Shown: positions 35,011-43,999, counted from the first letter of the stretch. The stretch is DNA of 64,000 nucleotides from an uncultured Nitrospiraceae bacterium (GCA_903822005.1 CAIJNL010000002.1:1-64000); one strand, 5' to 3'. Made by a program: numbers and translations. The notes: generated by a model from the letters alone, not told the origin.

Positions 35011-35145
35011 CTAAAAGCGATAATGATAAAAATCTGCCATACTGCCGGCGACCCGGATTTTGTCGGCGGACTATGGCCTTATTCACACAACCATAAGTTT
35101 CCTTTCTGAAACAATTAAATATTATGTGCACCCGGTTCCGACCAT

Positions 35146-35184
35146 TTGACAATATACGTATATTGAATTATTATATATACGTAT
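35146..35184 (+). promoter_or_regulatory. toxin-antitoxin promoter with two ATACGTAT operators
   Basis: TTGACA at 35146-35151, a 17-base spacer and TATTAT at 35169-35174 make a strong promoter. The 14-bp palindrome AATATACGTATATT (35151-35164) fills the spacer, and a second ATACGTAT (35177-35184) overlaps the start of transcription, 23 bases on. This is the usual layout for self-repression by the antitoxin. Confidence 0.75.
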
Positions 35185-35201
35185 TTATTGGGAGGCGCTC
35201 T

Positions 35202-35456
35202 ATGCAGACAAAACTTACCCTTCGTCTGGACTCTGTGCTGATAAATAGTGCAAAGAAAATAGCAGCTGATCGCTCCACGAGTCTTTCGGTAATGGTCTCT
35301 GAGTTTTTCCGATCACTTTCTGATAACTATAATGCAGATGCAGGCAGCCTCACGCCGTTGTTAAACGAGATATCCGGAATCCTGCCCTGCAAGCGTTCCC
35401 ACACAGGAGAACCATCCAAAAAATATAACGATCACATAGCGGTTAAATACCTGTGA
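35202..35456 (+). CDS. DUF6364/ribbon-helix-helix antitoxin
   Basis: An 84-residue antitoxin. The first 45 residues form a ribbon-helix-helix (KLTLRLDSVLINSAKKIAADRSTSLSVMVSEFF) that should bind the ATACGTAT operators; the rest wraps the toxin. ATG 35202 follows GGGAGGCGC. The stop codon overlaps the toxin start by four bases, so the pair is translated together. Confidence 0.82.
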   Translation: MQTKLTLRLDSVLINSAKKIAADRSTSLSVMVSEFFRSLSDNYNADAGSLTPLLNEISGILPCKRSHTGEPSKKYNDHIAVKYL

Positions 35457-35866
35457 AATCAGTGCTTTGCGATATCAGTTTCTTTCTCGACATAATCATG
35501 AAAAGAGAACCGTTCTATACACCGGCTGCCAAGCTATTTGCCAGGATCGAACAAAAAAAAGTTGAGGGATATGTTTGCGCCCTGACCCTTCCGGTCCTGT
35601 TCCATATGCTTGAGGAAGAAATTGGCCGGATAAAAGCTGCAATAACCCTGGCAAAAATCAGGATAGCCTTTAAGGTTGCTGCAGTAGATGAAAAGGTGAT
35701 CGATCTTGCCCTTGCATCTGATTTCAACGACTTCGAAGATGCTATGCAGTACTATGCTCTTGTTCAGTCACCCGCAGTCTGCCTGATCTCCCGGAACAAA
35801 GACGGATTCGTTAATAAAAAAATCCCTATTCTGACACCTGAAGAGTTTCTGTCAATGCAGTCCTGA
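35453..35866 (+). CDS. PIN-domain toxin (VapC-like)
   Basis: A 137-residue PIN-domain ribonuclease toxin. Acidic residues that would hold the metal are D7 (VLCDISFFLDII), the glutamate in the middle, and the DFNDFEDAMQYY block near 90-101. It probably cuts tRNA or rRNA when free of its antitoxin. Start is GTG 35453, overlapping the antitoxin gene by four bases. Convergent with hypD. Confidence 0.85.
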   Translation: MKSVLCDISFFLDIIMKREPFYTPAAKLFARIEQKKVEGYVCALTLPVLFHMLEEEIGRIKAAITLAKIRIAFKVAAVDEKVIDLALASDFNDFEDAMQYYALVQSPAVCLISRNKDGFVNKKIPILTPEEFLSMQS

Positions 35867-35879
35867 GCAGAGCCTTTCG

Positions 35880-36932
35880 TTACAGTACCGACCTGTACCT
35901 GTAGTAGGCCGCACAACTGCCTTCAGAACTAACCATACAGGCGCCCACCGGGTTATCCGGCGTGCAAACCTGCGCAAAAAGCGGGCAGTCATGCGGCATT
36001 TTAATCCCTCTTAATACCTGCCCGCACATACAGCCCTCGGGCTCGGCTATCTCGGGAACTTCAGGTTGAAAGATGGTTTCTGCATCCCTGTGCTTCCATT
36101 TTTTTTGCAGCCTAAGACCGCTAAAGGGTATCAGTCCAATGCCCCGCCAATGGCTGTCTGCAGGTTCAAATATATCGTTTATGAATTTAAGCGCGGTCGG
36201 GTTGCCCTCTTCTTTTACAACAGTCCTGTATTCGACCTCTACAGAGGCCCGGCCTTCCAGCACCTGTCGCAATAAGAATGCAATACCGCCAAGTATATCT
36301 TTCGCTTCAAACCCGGTTATGACAGATGGGACGGAGTATTTGTCAGCGATAAACCGGTATGGCTTTGTTCCTATAATTGTGCTGACATGGCCCGGCAGGA
36401 TGAAACCATCAATTCTTATGTCCCCGGAAGCAAGCAACGCGCCAATGGCCGGAGGCACAACTTTATGTACGGTATAAAGTGAAAAATTCGCAATCCCAAG
36501 CTTCTCCGCTTCGCTGGCAGTAGCCGCAGTCAATGGCGCTGTGGTCTCAAAGCCGGCTGCAAAGAAAACCACCTTTTTATCCTTGTTGTCTGCGGCGATC
36601 CTGAGAGAGTCAAGGGGTGAATAAACAACACGTATATCGGCCCCTTCTGCCCTGGCCTCAAGCAACGACTGTTTGCCACCCGGCACCCTTAACATATCCC
36701 CAAACGTGGTCAGGATTACATCATTCCTGCCGGCTATTGCGATCGCTGTATCGATATCCCTGATTGAAGTAACACAGACGGGGCAGCCCGGACCGCTTAG
36801 CAGCTTCAGCCCTCGCGGCAGCAAATCCCTTATCCCATGCCGGAAAATGGCAACCGTGTGGGTACCGCATACCTCCATGAGATTCAACGGCCTGTCTATA
36901 TGACAGAAAAGGTCCTTTATAGCATTTATCAT
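35880..36932 (-). CDS. hypD: hydrogenase maturation factor HypD
   Basis: A 350-residue iron-sulfur protein that builds the Fe(CN)2CO unit of [NiFe] hydrogenase with HypC. It has CGTHT at 22-26, GPGCPVC at 47-53, TFGDMLRVPG at 76-85, the GFETTAP loop and the C-terminal cluster cysteines in CMCGQVLRG and the last 40 residues. No hypA, B, C, E or F, and no hydrogenase gene, lies in the window, so it is an orphan here, next to moeA. It shares the leftward strand with moeA, 12 bases apart. Confidence 0.94.
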   Translation of the reverse strand: MINAIKDLFCHIDRPLNLMEVCGTHTVAIFRHGIRDLLPRGLKLLSGPGCPVCVTSIRDIDTAIAIAGRNDVILTTFGDMLRVPGGKQSLLEARAEGADIRVVYSPLDSLRIAADNKDKKVVFFAAGFETTAPLTAATASEAEKLGIANFSLYTVHKVVPPAIGALLASGDIRIDGFILPGHVSTIIGTKPYRFIADKYSVPSVITGFEAKDILGGIAFLLRQVLEGRASVEVEYRTVVKEEGNPTALKFINDIFEPADSHWRGIGLIPFSGLRLQKKWKHRDAETIFQPEVPEIAEPEGCMCGQVLRGIKMPHDCPLFAQVCTPDNPVGACMVSSEGSCAAYYRYRSVL

Positions 36933-36944
36933 GCGCCCTGGTCC

Positions 36945-38180
36945 TTAAAAAAGGTTTACGGTTACGTCCTCACCGGCGTCCAGGCCGAGCTTGTTCCGGG
37001 GTATCACAACCACTCCGTCAGCCCTCACCAGCGTCGTTATGAGCCCGGATTTCCCCATCACAGGCACCGCCGTATAACCACCGCTGTCCTCAGTTTCTAT
37101 ATGAACGCGAACATGGTCTTGTCTGCCGGCTGCGGACGCAACTCCCTTGGACATCCTGGCGTTAAGAAATCTTCTGAATGTCCTGGAGTTGTCAATTCCG
37201 AGCATCTTGCTGATGATCGGACGGACAAAGGTATCAAAACATATAACGACTGCCGCGGGATGGCCGGGCAAACCGAACACCGGTCTGTCATTAACTATTC
37301 CAGCGATAAGGGGCTTGCCCGGTTTAAGTGCCACTCCATGAAAAAGCACGCCGCCGTAACCGCTGTCGTTTATTATATCGGCAGTCATGTCCCGCACCCC
37401 GACCGATGTGCCGCCGATTATCAATACTATGTCCGAGTCGGCAGCAGCGGAATCCAGGGCCCGTTTTATTGTATCGAAACCATCCCTGAATATGCCTTTT
37501 TTCACCGCCAGCCCGCCTTCCTCTGAAATCAGGCCGGCAAGTGTAAATGAATTGATGTCCCTGACCTGCCCAGGTTCCACGCTGCTGCCATGCGGTACGA
37601 TCTCATCACCCGTTGATATTATGGAGACCAAAGGCTTTCTTACTACCTCTGCCTCAAGTATTCCCAGGCCTGCGAGCGCCCCAAGGTCCTGGGGCCTTAG
37701 CTTTTGTCCCCTGCCAAGCACAATCGCTCCTTTTTTAATGTCCTCATCAGGCTGTATTACATTCTCTCCAAACGCTGCCGGCCGAAGGACCTCTATCTCT
37801 GAATCAGAAACAATCTGTGCATGTTCGATCATTATGACGGCATCAGTTCCTGACGGCATCATGCCGCCGGTCGGTATCCTGGCGGCCTCGCCGGCCCCAA
37901 CTTCAAATAAAGGCTGCAGGCCCATAAACACTTCATCCTTTACCTTAATATATGCGGGAAGGGTCTCCCTGGCCCCATATGTGTCTGACGCCTTTACTGC
38001 ATAGCCATCCACGGCAGACCGTGCAAAGCCCGGCAGGTCTTCGATCGAATAAATATCTGACGCTGTAATCCTTCCGAGGCACTCCTCGATCCTTATGCTT
38101 TCAGATGACAGAACTCCAGGAACAGCATCTAAAATAAGCTTCAGTGCATCGGCTGGAATAATATATTTCTTGTCGAACAT
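36945..38180 (-). CDS. moeA: molybdopterin molybdenumtransferase MoeA
   Basis: A 411-residue MoeA that inserts molybdate (or tungstate) into adenylylated molybdopterin. Typical blocks are LPGFARSAVDGYAVKA, PTGGMMPSGTDAVIMIEHA, RPQDLGALAGLGI, STGDEI and GTSVGVRD, ending with the small beta domain. Full length. It is co-directional with pepA upstream and hypD downstream; together with HypD it points to redox enzymes with complex metal centres elsewhere in the genome. Confidence 0.94.
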   Translation of the reverse strand: MFDKKYIIPADALKLILDAVPGVLSSESIRIEECLGRITASDIYSIEDLPGFARSAVDGYAVKASDTYGARETLPAYIKVKDEVFMGLQPLFEVGAGEAARIPTGGMMPSGTDAVIMIEHAQIVSDSEIEVLRPAAFGENVIQPDEDIKKGAIVLGRGQKLRPQDLGALAGLGILEAEVVRKPLVSIISTGDEIVPHGSSVEPGQVRDINSFTLAGLISEEGGLAVKKGIFRDGFDTIKRALDSAAADSDIVLIIGGTSVGVRDMTADIINDSGYGGVLFHGVALKPGKPLIAGIVNDRPVFGLPGHPAAVVICFDTFVRPIISKMLGIDNSRTFRRFLNARMSKGVASAAGRQDHVRVHIETEDSGGYTAVPVMGKSGLITTLVRADGVVVIPRNKLGLDAGEDVTVNLF

Positions 38181-38224
38181 GGTCTTTCCGTAAATACCGT
38201 CTATGATGCGATTAGCATTTTATT

Positions 38225-39700
38225 TTAAAGCTTCCTGAAGAAATTCAGGAGAAGTCTTACTCCTATGCCGGAAGCGCCCTTGGGACTATACGGCCTGTCG
38301 GCATCATTCCAGGCTGCGCCTGCGATGTCAAGATGTACCCAAGGGGTGTCGCCCGCAAATTCTTTAAGGAAATAAGCCGAGGAGCAAAGAGCGGACTTTC
38401 TGCCTCCGACATTCTTGATATCGGCTATGTCGCTCTTGAGATATTCACCATATTCCTCAAACAAGGGCATGGGCCATACGCGTTCATAGGCCTCTTCGGA
38501 AGCGGCCTTCAGTCGGTCCATGAGCTGACTGTCGTTGCCCATCATGGCAATTGCCTCATTGCCGAAGGCCATGTTGCAGGCCCCTGTGAGGGTCGCCATA
38601 TCGATAATCGCTGCAGGGGCCATATACTTGTTCGCATAACCGATGGCGTCAGCCAGGGTCAATCTGCCTTCCGCGTCAGTACTGATAATTTCGACGGTCT
38701 TTCCCGTAATTGTCCTTACTACATCTCCGGGCCTGGATGCGCTGCCGCCTATCAGGTTCTCGGCAGCTGGAAGTATTGCGATAAGGTTCACCTGCAGGTT
38801 CAATGCAGCAGCAGCCTGCATGACTGCAAGCACGACCCCCCCGCCTGCCATATCATATTTCATCTTTTCCATGCCGTCTCCAGGCTTTATATCCAGTCCG
38901 CCGCTGTCAAACGTAATAGTTTTGCCAATGAGTACAACCGGCCTGGTCTTTGCGTTTTTATATTCAATTATTATGAACTTTGGCGGTTCGTCAGAGCCCT
39001 TGGAAACAGAGAGGTAGGCACACATCTTTTCTTTTTCTATTTTGCGTCTGTCAAGCACCGTGACCTTCAGATTTTTACCAGTTATTTTTTTTGCTATCCG
39101 GGCGATGACCGACGGCGTCATGTCATTGGAGGGGGCATTTACCATGTCTCTTGCGAAAAAAGTGGCTGATACTACTGCCTGAAGCCATGCGGTATCTATT
39201 CTTGCCTCGTCATTCAAAACCGAGACGGCCCCTATTTCCTTCTTCGTCTTTTCCCGCCCGTCTGCAGTCTTGTATTTTTTATAGTGATATATTCCGAGAA
39301 GTCCGCCTTCAAGAAAATAAAAAGCCGGTTTCATCAGGAAGTGCTCGCCTGGAAGACCCTTAAAAATCCTCGCCGAGACGGCAACGGTCGAAAGACCGAG
39401 ACTATCAATTGCCGAAAAAGCCTTTGCACCAGAACGCCTGATCTTTTCGTGCGTTATTTCCTTGCGCTTCCCGAGACCTGCGAGCAGCAGTCTTTCAGAG
39501 TTTATTCCGCTTGCCTGGATTATCATGGTCTGCCCCAGTTTTCCGGTAAAATCCTTTGACCCTATTATCCTTGATATCACATTACCCGCAGCGACATCTA
39601 GTCCGGTGTAAATCTCAGGTAATTGCTCTTCAAACAGCGGGATTACAAGAACGTCCGCCTTGATGTCTGCTTCGGGACTATTTCTTAACGTTATTTTCAT
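38225..39700 (-). CDS. pepA: leucyl aminopeptidase PepA (M17)
   Basis: A 491-residue cytosolic two-metal aminopeptidase that also binds DNA in some species. The catalytic C-terminal domain carries GKTITFDSGGLDIKP, MKYDMAGG and STDAEGRLTLADAI (the family signature normally reads NTDAEGRL, here S for N). A long N-terminal domain precedes it. Overlaps the end of pth by 23 bases, so the two are probably co-transcribed. Confidence 0.92.
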   Translation of the reverse strand: MKITLRNSPEADIKADVLVIPLFEEQLPEIYTGLDVAAGNVISRIIGSKDFTGKLGQTMIIQASGINSERLLLAGLGKRKEITHEKIRRSGAKAFSAIDSLGLSTVAVSARIFKGLPGEHFLMKPAFYFLEGGLLGIYHYKKYKTADGREKTKKEIGAVSVLNDEARIDTAWLQAVVSATFFARDMVNAPSNDMTPSVIARIAKKITGKNLKVTVLDRRKIEKEKMCAYLSVSKGSDEPPKFIIIEYKNAKTRPVVLIGKTITFDSGGLDIKPGDGMEKMKYDMAGGGVVLAVMQAAAALNLQVNLIAILPAAENLIGGSASRPGDVVRTITGKTVEIISTDAEGRLTLADAIGYANKYMAPAAIIDMATLTGACNMAFGNEAIAMMGNDSQLMDRLKAASEEAYERVWPMPLFEEYGEYLKSDIADIKNVGGRKSALCSSAYFLKEFAGDTPWVHLDIAGAAWNDADRPYSPKGASGIGVRLLLNFFRKL

Positions 39701-40304
39701 TTTTGTTTTGGTCCTCTGCCTTATTGACCCTGTTATATTTATTCATGGCCTTTTCGACGCCGCTGTCCAGAATTGTCCCGATCGCACTCTCAGCCTCGGT
39801 TATCGCTTCCTCAATCAGCTTTTTTTCCCCGGGCCTGAAGCGTCGCAGGACATAATCCTCGGCAGGCACCGTGCTGTCCCTTCCAATACCGATCTTTATC
39901 CTGATAAAGTCCCTGCTCCCGGTCTCAATTATGATCGAATCTATACCTTTGTGCCCACCGGACGATCCCCCGCGCCTGATCCTCACAACACCCGGAGAAA
40001 GATCAAGATCGTCATGGATTACGATAAGATTATGTATTTCCCCGTCGCGTATAAGATTGAATTTTGCGAGGGCCTTTCTCACTGCCCTGCCGCTGAGGTT
40101 CATGTAAGTAAGAGGTTTTAGAAGTAATACGCTATTGCCGGTGATCAGGCCTTTGCCGATCGAGGCGTCGTCTTTGCCTGAAAAAGATATTCCATGCCTG
40201 CCGGAGAGCCTGTCGAGCAGCATAAAACCGACATTATGGCGGGTAGCCGTATATTTCTCTCCGGGATTGCCCAATCCGACTATAAGCCACTTGTTCATAT
40301 CCAT
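39678..40304 (-). CDS. pth: peptidyl-tRNA hydrolase
   Basis: A 208-residue Pth that frees tRNAs from dropped-off peptides. It starts WLIVGLGNPGEKYTATRHNVGF, with the catalytic H near residue 23, and has KPLTYMNLSG and HDDLDL with GGSSGGHKGI. The C-terminus carries a basic, asparagine-rich tail that is longer than usual. The gene begins just after the terminator that closes prs-rplY. Confidence 0.95.
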   Translation of the reverse strand: MDMNKWLIVGLGNPGEKYTATRHNVGFMLLDRLSGRHGISFSGKDDASIGKGLITGNSVLLLKPLTYMNLSGRAVRKALAKFNLIRDGEIHNLIVIHDDLDLSPGVVRIRRGGSSGGHKGIDSIIIETGSRDFIRIKIGIGRDSTVPAEDYVLRRFRPGEKKLIEEAITEAESAIGTILDSGVEKAMNKYNRVNKAEDQNKNENNVKK

Positions 40305-40307
40305 AAG

Positions 40308-40341
40308 AAAAAAGGCACCCGGTGAAGATCACCGGATGCCG
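40308..40341 (-). terminator. intrinsic terminator after rplY
   Basis: On the minus strand GGCA-T-CCGGTGA pairs with TCACCGG-G-TGCC around a short loop (40315-40341), followed by a run of T (A-run 40309-40314 on the plus strand). It ends the prs-rplY transcript just before pth. Confidence 0.85.
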
Positions 40342-40347
40342 ATTCAG

Positions 40348-41004
40348 TTATTTTTCCGGCGCTTCCTCAGTCTTCTTACCCTTCTTGATTATCTCGGGCT
40401 CTGCGGCTTCGGGGGCTGCTGCCACAACTTCAGGAGCTGCTACAACTTCCTCCTTAAGCGCTATGACGCCTACAATCAGTTTCCCGGGGTCCGTGAGCAC
40501 TATGATCCCTTCTCCGAGATCGAGGTCGCTTACATGGACCGTCTTCCCGATGGTCATATTTGTTACATCAACGGTAACATGTCCAGGAATCTTGTCAGGC
40601 AGGCACTTGATATCGATCTCCCTGATTCCGTACTGCAGTATTCCCTTGTCCCGCTTGACGCCTATGCACTCTCCTGTCGTGACAATGTGCACCGAAATCT
40701 CGATCTCTTCGGTTGCGAGTATCTCCTGAAAGTCCACATGGAGCAGCTGTCCGGTAATCGGGTCTTTCTGGTACTCCTTGAGAATCGCCTGCCTGGGGCC
40801 ATCAGCCAGGTCCAGCGTGACCAGCACCTGCTCACCCGACGTCTTGTTGATGAATTTCGACATCTCTTTTGCTGCAATCTGCACCGGCAGGGAATCTCCG
40901 CCACGATAGACAACAGCAGGAGTAAAACCGCCCCTCCTTAGCTCACGGGCAGCGCCTTTGCCGCGTGTATCCCTTTTCTGTACAGTTAGATTTAACTTTT
41001 CCAT
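40348..41004 (-). CDS. rplY: 50S ribosomal protein L25, CTC form
   Basis: A 218-residue L25/TL5/CTC protein: the 5S-rRNA-binding domain (about 1-95; QKRDTRGKGAARELRR), the CTC beta domain to about 185, and an alanine/glutamate-rich tail ending in a lysine-rich stretch. It binds 5S rRNA in the large subunit. It sits between prs and the terminator, the order found in many Desulfobacterota. Confidence 0.94.
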   Translation of the reverse strand: MEKLNLTVQKRDTRGKGAARELRRGGFTPAVVYRGGDSLPVQIAAKEMSKFINKTSGEQVLVTLDLADGPRQAILKEYQKDPITGQLLHVDFQEILATEEIEISVHIVTTGECIGVKRDKGILQYGIREIDIKCLPDKIPGHVTVDVTNMTIGKTVHVSDLDLGEGIIVLTDPGKLIVGVIALKEEVVAAPEVVAAAPEAAEPEIIKKGKKTEEAPEK

Positions 41005-41038
41005 GCTTCCTCCTCAAATATAGCTTCTTCCTGTTTTT

Positions 41039-41980
41039 TTATGAAAACAGAGAATTTACAGAACTTTCGTCGTGTATTCTCTTTATAGCTTCTGCGAGCA
41101 GATCCGATATGCTCAATACCTTTAACTTGCTGCATACCGCCACTTTCTCCGAAAGAGGTATCGTATCGGTAGCCACCACTTTTTCGAGAGGTGACTCATT
41201 TATCATCTTTATCGCGGGACCCGAAAGCACTGCGTGAGAACATGCCGCCATTACCCTGCGCGCACCTTTTTCGATAATCGCCCGTGCAGCCTGGGTTATG
41301 GTCCCCGCGGTATCTATCATGTCATCCAATATTATCGCGTCCTTATCCTTGACATCTCCTATAACGTACATGACCTTGGAAACATTGGCGGCTTCGCGTC
41401 GTTTGTCAATGATTGCGAGCGATGCGTTAAGCCTTTTGGCAAACATCCTGGCCCTTTCAACACCTCCTGCATCTGGCGATACGACGACCAGATCACTGAA
41501 CTTTCCGGCCTTGAAATAATCATGAAGCACGGGGGCCGCGTAAAGATGGTCCACCGGGATATTAAAAAAGCCCTGTATCTGCGAAGCGTGCAGGTCAATG
41601 GTAAGTATGCGGTTTGTGCCTGCGGCGGTCAAAAGATCGGCTACAAGCTTTGAAGATATCGGCACCCTTGGCAGCACCTTCCTGTCCTGCCTTGCGTAAC
41701 CATAATATGGAATGACAGCAGTAATCCTGCGCGCCGATGCACGTTTGAGGGCATCTATCATCAACAGAAGCTCCATAAGGTTGTTATTGACAGGCATGCA
41801 GGTAGGCTGTATAACAAAAACATCCGAGCCCCTGACATTTTCATTTATCTGCACCATCAACTCTCCATCACTAAAGGTGGTAACGGTGGTGTCAGTCAAA
41901 GGTATGCCTATCTGTCTGCTGACTTTTTCGGCCAGCTCTCTGTTCGCGTTGCCGGTCAAAAGCTGTATTCCATCAGGCAT
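41039..41980 (-). CDS. prs: ribose-phosphate pyrophosphokinase
   Basis: A 313-residue PRPP synthase making 5-phosphoribosyl 1-diphosphate for nucleotide, His and Trp synthesis. It shows [11 protein letters not shown] near the start, the ATP-loop [21 protein letters not shown], and the PRPP-binding [14 protein letters not shown] and [10 protein letters not shown]. Full length, with GGGGGAAG before the ATG. tRNA-Gln lies directly upstream on the same strand. Confidence 0.96.
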   Translation of the reverse strand: MPDGIQLLTGNANRELAEKVSRQIGIPLTDTTVTTFSDGELMVQINENVRGSDVFVIQPTCMPVNNNLMELLLMIDALKRASARRITAVIPYYGYARQDRKVLPRVPISSKLVADLLTAAGTNRILTIDLHASQIQGFFNIPVDHLYAAPVLHDYFKAGKFSDLVVVSPDAGGVERARMFAKRLNASLAIIDKRREAANVSKVMYVIGDVKDKDAIILDDMIDTAGTITQAARAIIEKGARRVMAACSHAVLSGPAIKMINESPLEKVVATDTIPLSEKVAVCSKLKVLSISDLLAEAIKRIHDESSVNSLFS

Positions 41981-42037
41981 CCTGCTTCCCCCTTACTGAT
42001 TTCGTGATCTATATAATAATCTCTGCATTATTGCAAA

Positions 42038-42109
42038 CTGGGGCGCCAGGATTCGAACCTGGGAGTGGCAGATCCAAAATCTGCTGGCTTACCGCTTGCC
42101 GACGCCCCA
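42038..42109 (-). tRNA. tRNA-Gln(UUG)
   Basis: A 72-base tRNA on the minus strand with acceptor TGGGGCG/CGCCCCA, D-arm GGCAAGCGGTAAGCC, anticodon stem GCAGA/TCTGC around TTTTGGA (anticodon TTG), and T-arm CCAGG-TTCGAAT-CCTGG. The discriminator base is G as in E. coli tRNA-Gln, and CCA is not encoded. It leads the prs operon. Confidence 0.95.
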
Positions 42110-42222
42110 AAACGTCGACATATCAAGTGCATAAGGCGATATCAAGATTACCATAAACCCTCTAAAACCGTCAATAAACATCAAAATGCGGGCAATTTGC
42201 GCGCATTATTTGGAGTGGTCTA

Positions 42223-43149
42223 ATGGCATTCAAAAACCTCAACGAATCATATTACAATGATCCGGAAGTCCGGGCTCTCCAGCTGGATGCCGATCACCTA
42301 TTACAATACTTTATTCTGAATCCCCATAGCCACTTTAGTGGCATCTATTATCTGCCAATGTCGGCAGTTCCAGCCGAATCGAAGTTACCGGTGGACAAGA
42401 TTCAAGAAATCATTGATACCCTGTCCGGAAAGCCAGATACCCTATCGATAGGCTATCAATACCCTATCGATAGGGTATCTGATGATTGTGCAAATAGAAA
42501 ACATTGGTTTATTTATTACGACGATAGATATCAAGTGATGTACGTCAAAAGTATGCTCTATCACCAGACAGGTGGTTCTATGAGCGCGAGGCAGATACGT
42601 TCGGTTCTAAATCACATAGTACAGTTTATCAAGTCGCCGGCCCTTACGCACTTTTTGGCATATCACCGAGAATACTTCGATCGTTGCCTGGCAGAGATGG
42701 CCAGCAAAAATAAAAAAGACTCCGAGCGAGCCAGAGAGGCACTGCTAAGAACAGACTTAATTAGCTTTTACGCCAAGGTTGGGCTCTCTTTTTTTTCGCC
42801 CGAAACATACCCTAATCGTGATTTGCAGCAAGAAGAAGCATCAGAAGCAGAATCAGTAGAAGCATCAGCATTCTCTCTCACCGCGCATTCTGCGCTCGAA
42901 TCGTGTGGAGAGAGAATTTTTACATACGCCGAAAAGCTTTTCAAATGTCCGTTACCTAGAACCCTTCCTCTAAGGAATGTAGATTATGCGATTCAGCAAA
43001 TCAATGTCGGACACTTAATTCTATCTAAAATTGAAACCCCTCATGCATATCTGAGATCCGCAGCGGCTGCCCCAGGTAGCGACTACCGACCTTTCCCAGA
43101 ACGTAATCCTCATTTGTTCAAACCCAAGGAGGAGGCTATCGCTCAATGA
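42223..43149 (+). CDS. phage replication-initiator-like protein
   Basis: A 308-residue phage protein. The N-terminal third (VRALQLDADHLLQYFILNP, a winged-helix-like region) resembles the initiators and DnaT/DnaD-like replication proteins of temperate phages, and a helical, charged C-terminal part follows with an acidic Glu/Ala/Ser run near residues 205-220. The coding sequence contains two tandem 20-bp palindromes (42437-42478), which fits an origin inside an initiator gene as in lambda O. The exact family is uncertain. It has GGAGTGG before the ATG and overlaps the next gene by four bases. Confidence 0.6.
   Translation: MAFKNLNESYYNDPEVRALQLDADHLLQYFILNPHSHFSGIYYLPMSAVPAESKLPVDKIQEIIDTLSGKPDTLSIGYQYPIDRVSDDCANRKHWFIYYDDRYQVMYVKSMLYHQTGGSMSARQIRSVLNHIVQFIKSPALTHFLAYHREYFDRCLAEMASKNKKDSERAREALLRTDLISFYAKVGLSFFSPETYPNRDLQQEEASEAESVEASAFSLTAHSALESCGERIFTYAEKLFKCPLPRTLPLRNVDYAIQQINVGHLILSKIETPHAYLRSAAAAPGSDYRPFPERNPHLFKPKEEAIAQ
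42434..42481. repeat. tandem palindromic iterons, probable phage origin
   Basis: The perfect 20-bp palindrome ATACCCTATCGATAGGGTAT at 42459-42478 is preceded 22 bases earlier by a copy with one mismatch (42437-42456). The whole 48-base block is itself flanked by CAGATACC and GGTATCTG, so outer arms can also pair. All lie in frame inside the initiator-like gene. Confidence 0.7.
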
Positions 43150-43775
43150 ATATGAACCTGAAGGTTGATGGAGTACAACAGGCATTGGCCGTCTTTGATC
43201 CCAAGAAGGTTGAACGCGCGGCCAGGGCAACACTTAACAGGGTGGCAAAAGCAGGGAAGACGGCTGCCAGTGATCTGATTCGTAATGAACTGAAGATCAA
43301 TATAAGTAAGGCCGATCTTGATCGCAAGATAGATGTCCGGCCGGCAAGAGGCAGTTCTCTTAAGGCCGTTATAGAAGTGAAAGGCGAACCGATAGTCCTC
43401 TCATATTTCGGGGCACAACAGGGCAGTACATTCATAGCAAAGAACAAGGGGGGCGCAGCCGCCTTTGGTATTGCTCAAAGACTTAAGGGGAAACAAAAGA
43501 CTGGACCGGTTAAGGTCACAATCATCAAAGGAAAGACTACTGAACTAAATAAGAACACATTCATCGCCAGAGGTAAAGGCGGAGTGGCAATGGTGTTCTT
43601 CCGTCTACCCACTGGCAAGTTATTGGCTCGCAAGGTATACCGGGAGTCCAGTATGTTCGGTAAGGATATCGTCATCAGCAAAGAGAAAGAGAGGATCATA
43701 GAGCAATGGAACAAGGAGTGGGCGAATCAGATCAATCAGTTGAAGTCGGGACAAGGATGGATGGAGAAGGAGTAA
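43146..43775 (+). CDS. phage minor tail protein Z (GPZ) family
   Basis: A 209-residue protein resembling prophage minor tail protein Z (PF06763). The N-terminal helix has ATLNRVAKAGKTAASDLIRNEL, followed by a basic beta-rich part with KNTFIARGKGGVAMVFFRLPTG. Lambda gpZ acts in tail completion. Here it lies before the terminase and next to the replication initiator, far from the head-tail joining gene where lambda has it. It overlaps the previous gene by ATGA, with AAGGAGGAGG upstream. Confidence 0.7.
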   Translation: MNMNLKVDGVQQALAVFDPKKVERAARATLNRVAKAGKTAASDLIRNELKINISKADLDRKIDVRPARGSSLKAVIEVKGEPIVLSYFGAQQGSTFIAKNKGGAAAFGIAQRLKGKQKTGPVKVTIIKGKTTELNKNTFIARGKGGVAMVFFRLPTGKLLARKVYRESSMFGKDIVISKEKERIIEQWNKEWANQINQLKSGQGWMEKE

Positions 43776-43978
43776 TGATCCTGATCAAGGTATGTGAGGA
43801 TCGAACAGATGTTGCCATTGCTGGCATGACAGAACCAGAGGCAATGACAGTACTGATCGACATCATTAGGTCCTTTCTCTTAAAGGATGAGGATGCCTCT
43901 ATAGAAAAATGCGTAGGTACCTCTGGTGACCCTGCCGCATGCGGTCAGCGAAGCGCGCAAGTTTCGAGTGCGATTTAA
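43775..43978 (+). CDS. small phage protein
   Basis: A 67-residue protein beginning MILIKVCEDRTDV, with a short helix (EAMTVLIDIIRSFLL). The start ATG 43775 overlaps the stop of the Z-like gene by one base and follows GGAG. The last 20 residues have a different composition and may be a recombined tail. No family recognised. Confidence 0.5.
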   Translation: MILIKVCEDRTDVAIAGMTEPEAMTVLIDIIRSFLLKDEDASIEKCVGTSGDPAACGQRSAQVSSAI

Positions 43979-43999
43979 AAATATTTCTGGGGTGGAAAA

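Noticed and set aside
42038-42109. tRNA-Gln as the prophage attachment site
   Set aside because: Its 3-prime end points toward prs, away from the phage genes, and no repeat of it is visible at the prophage edge inside the window.
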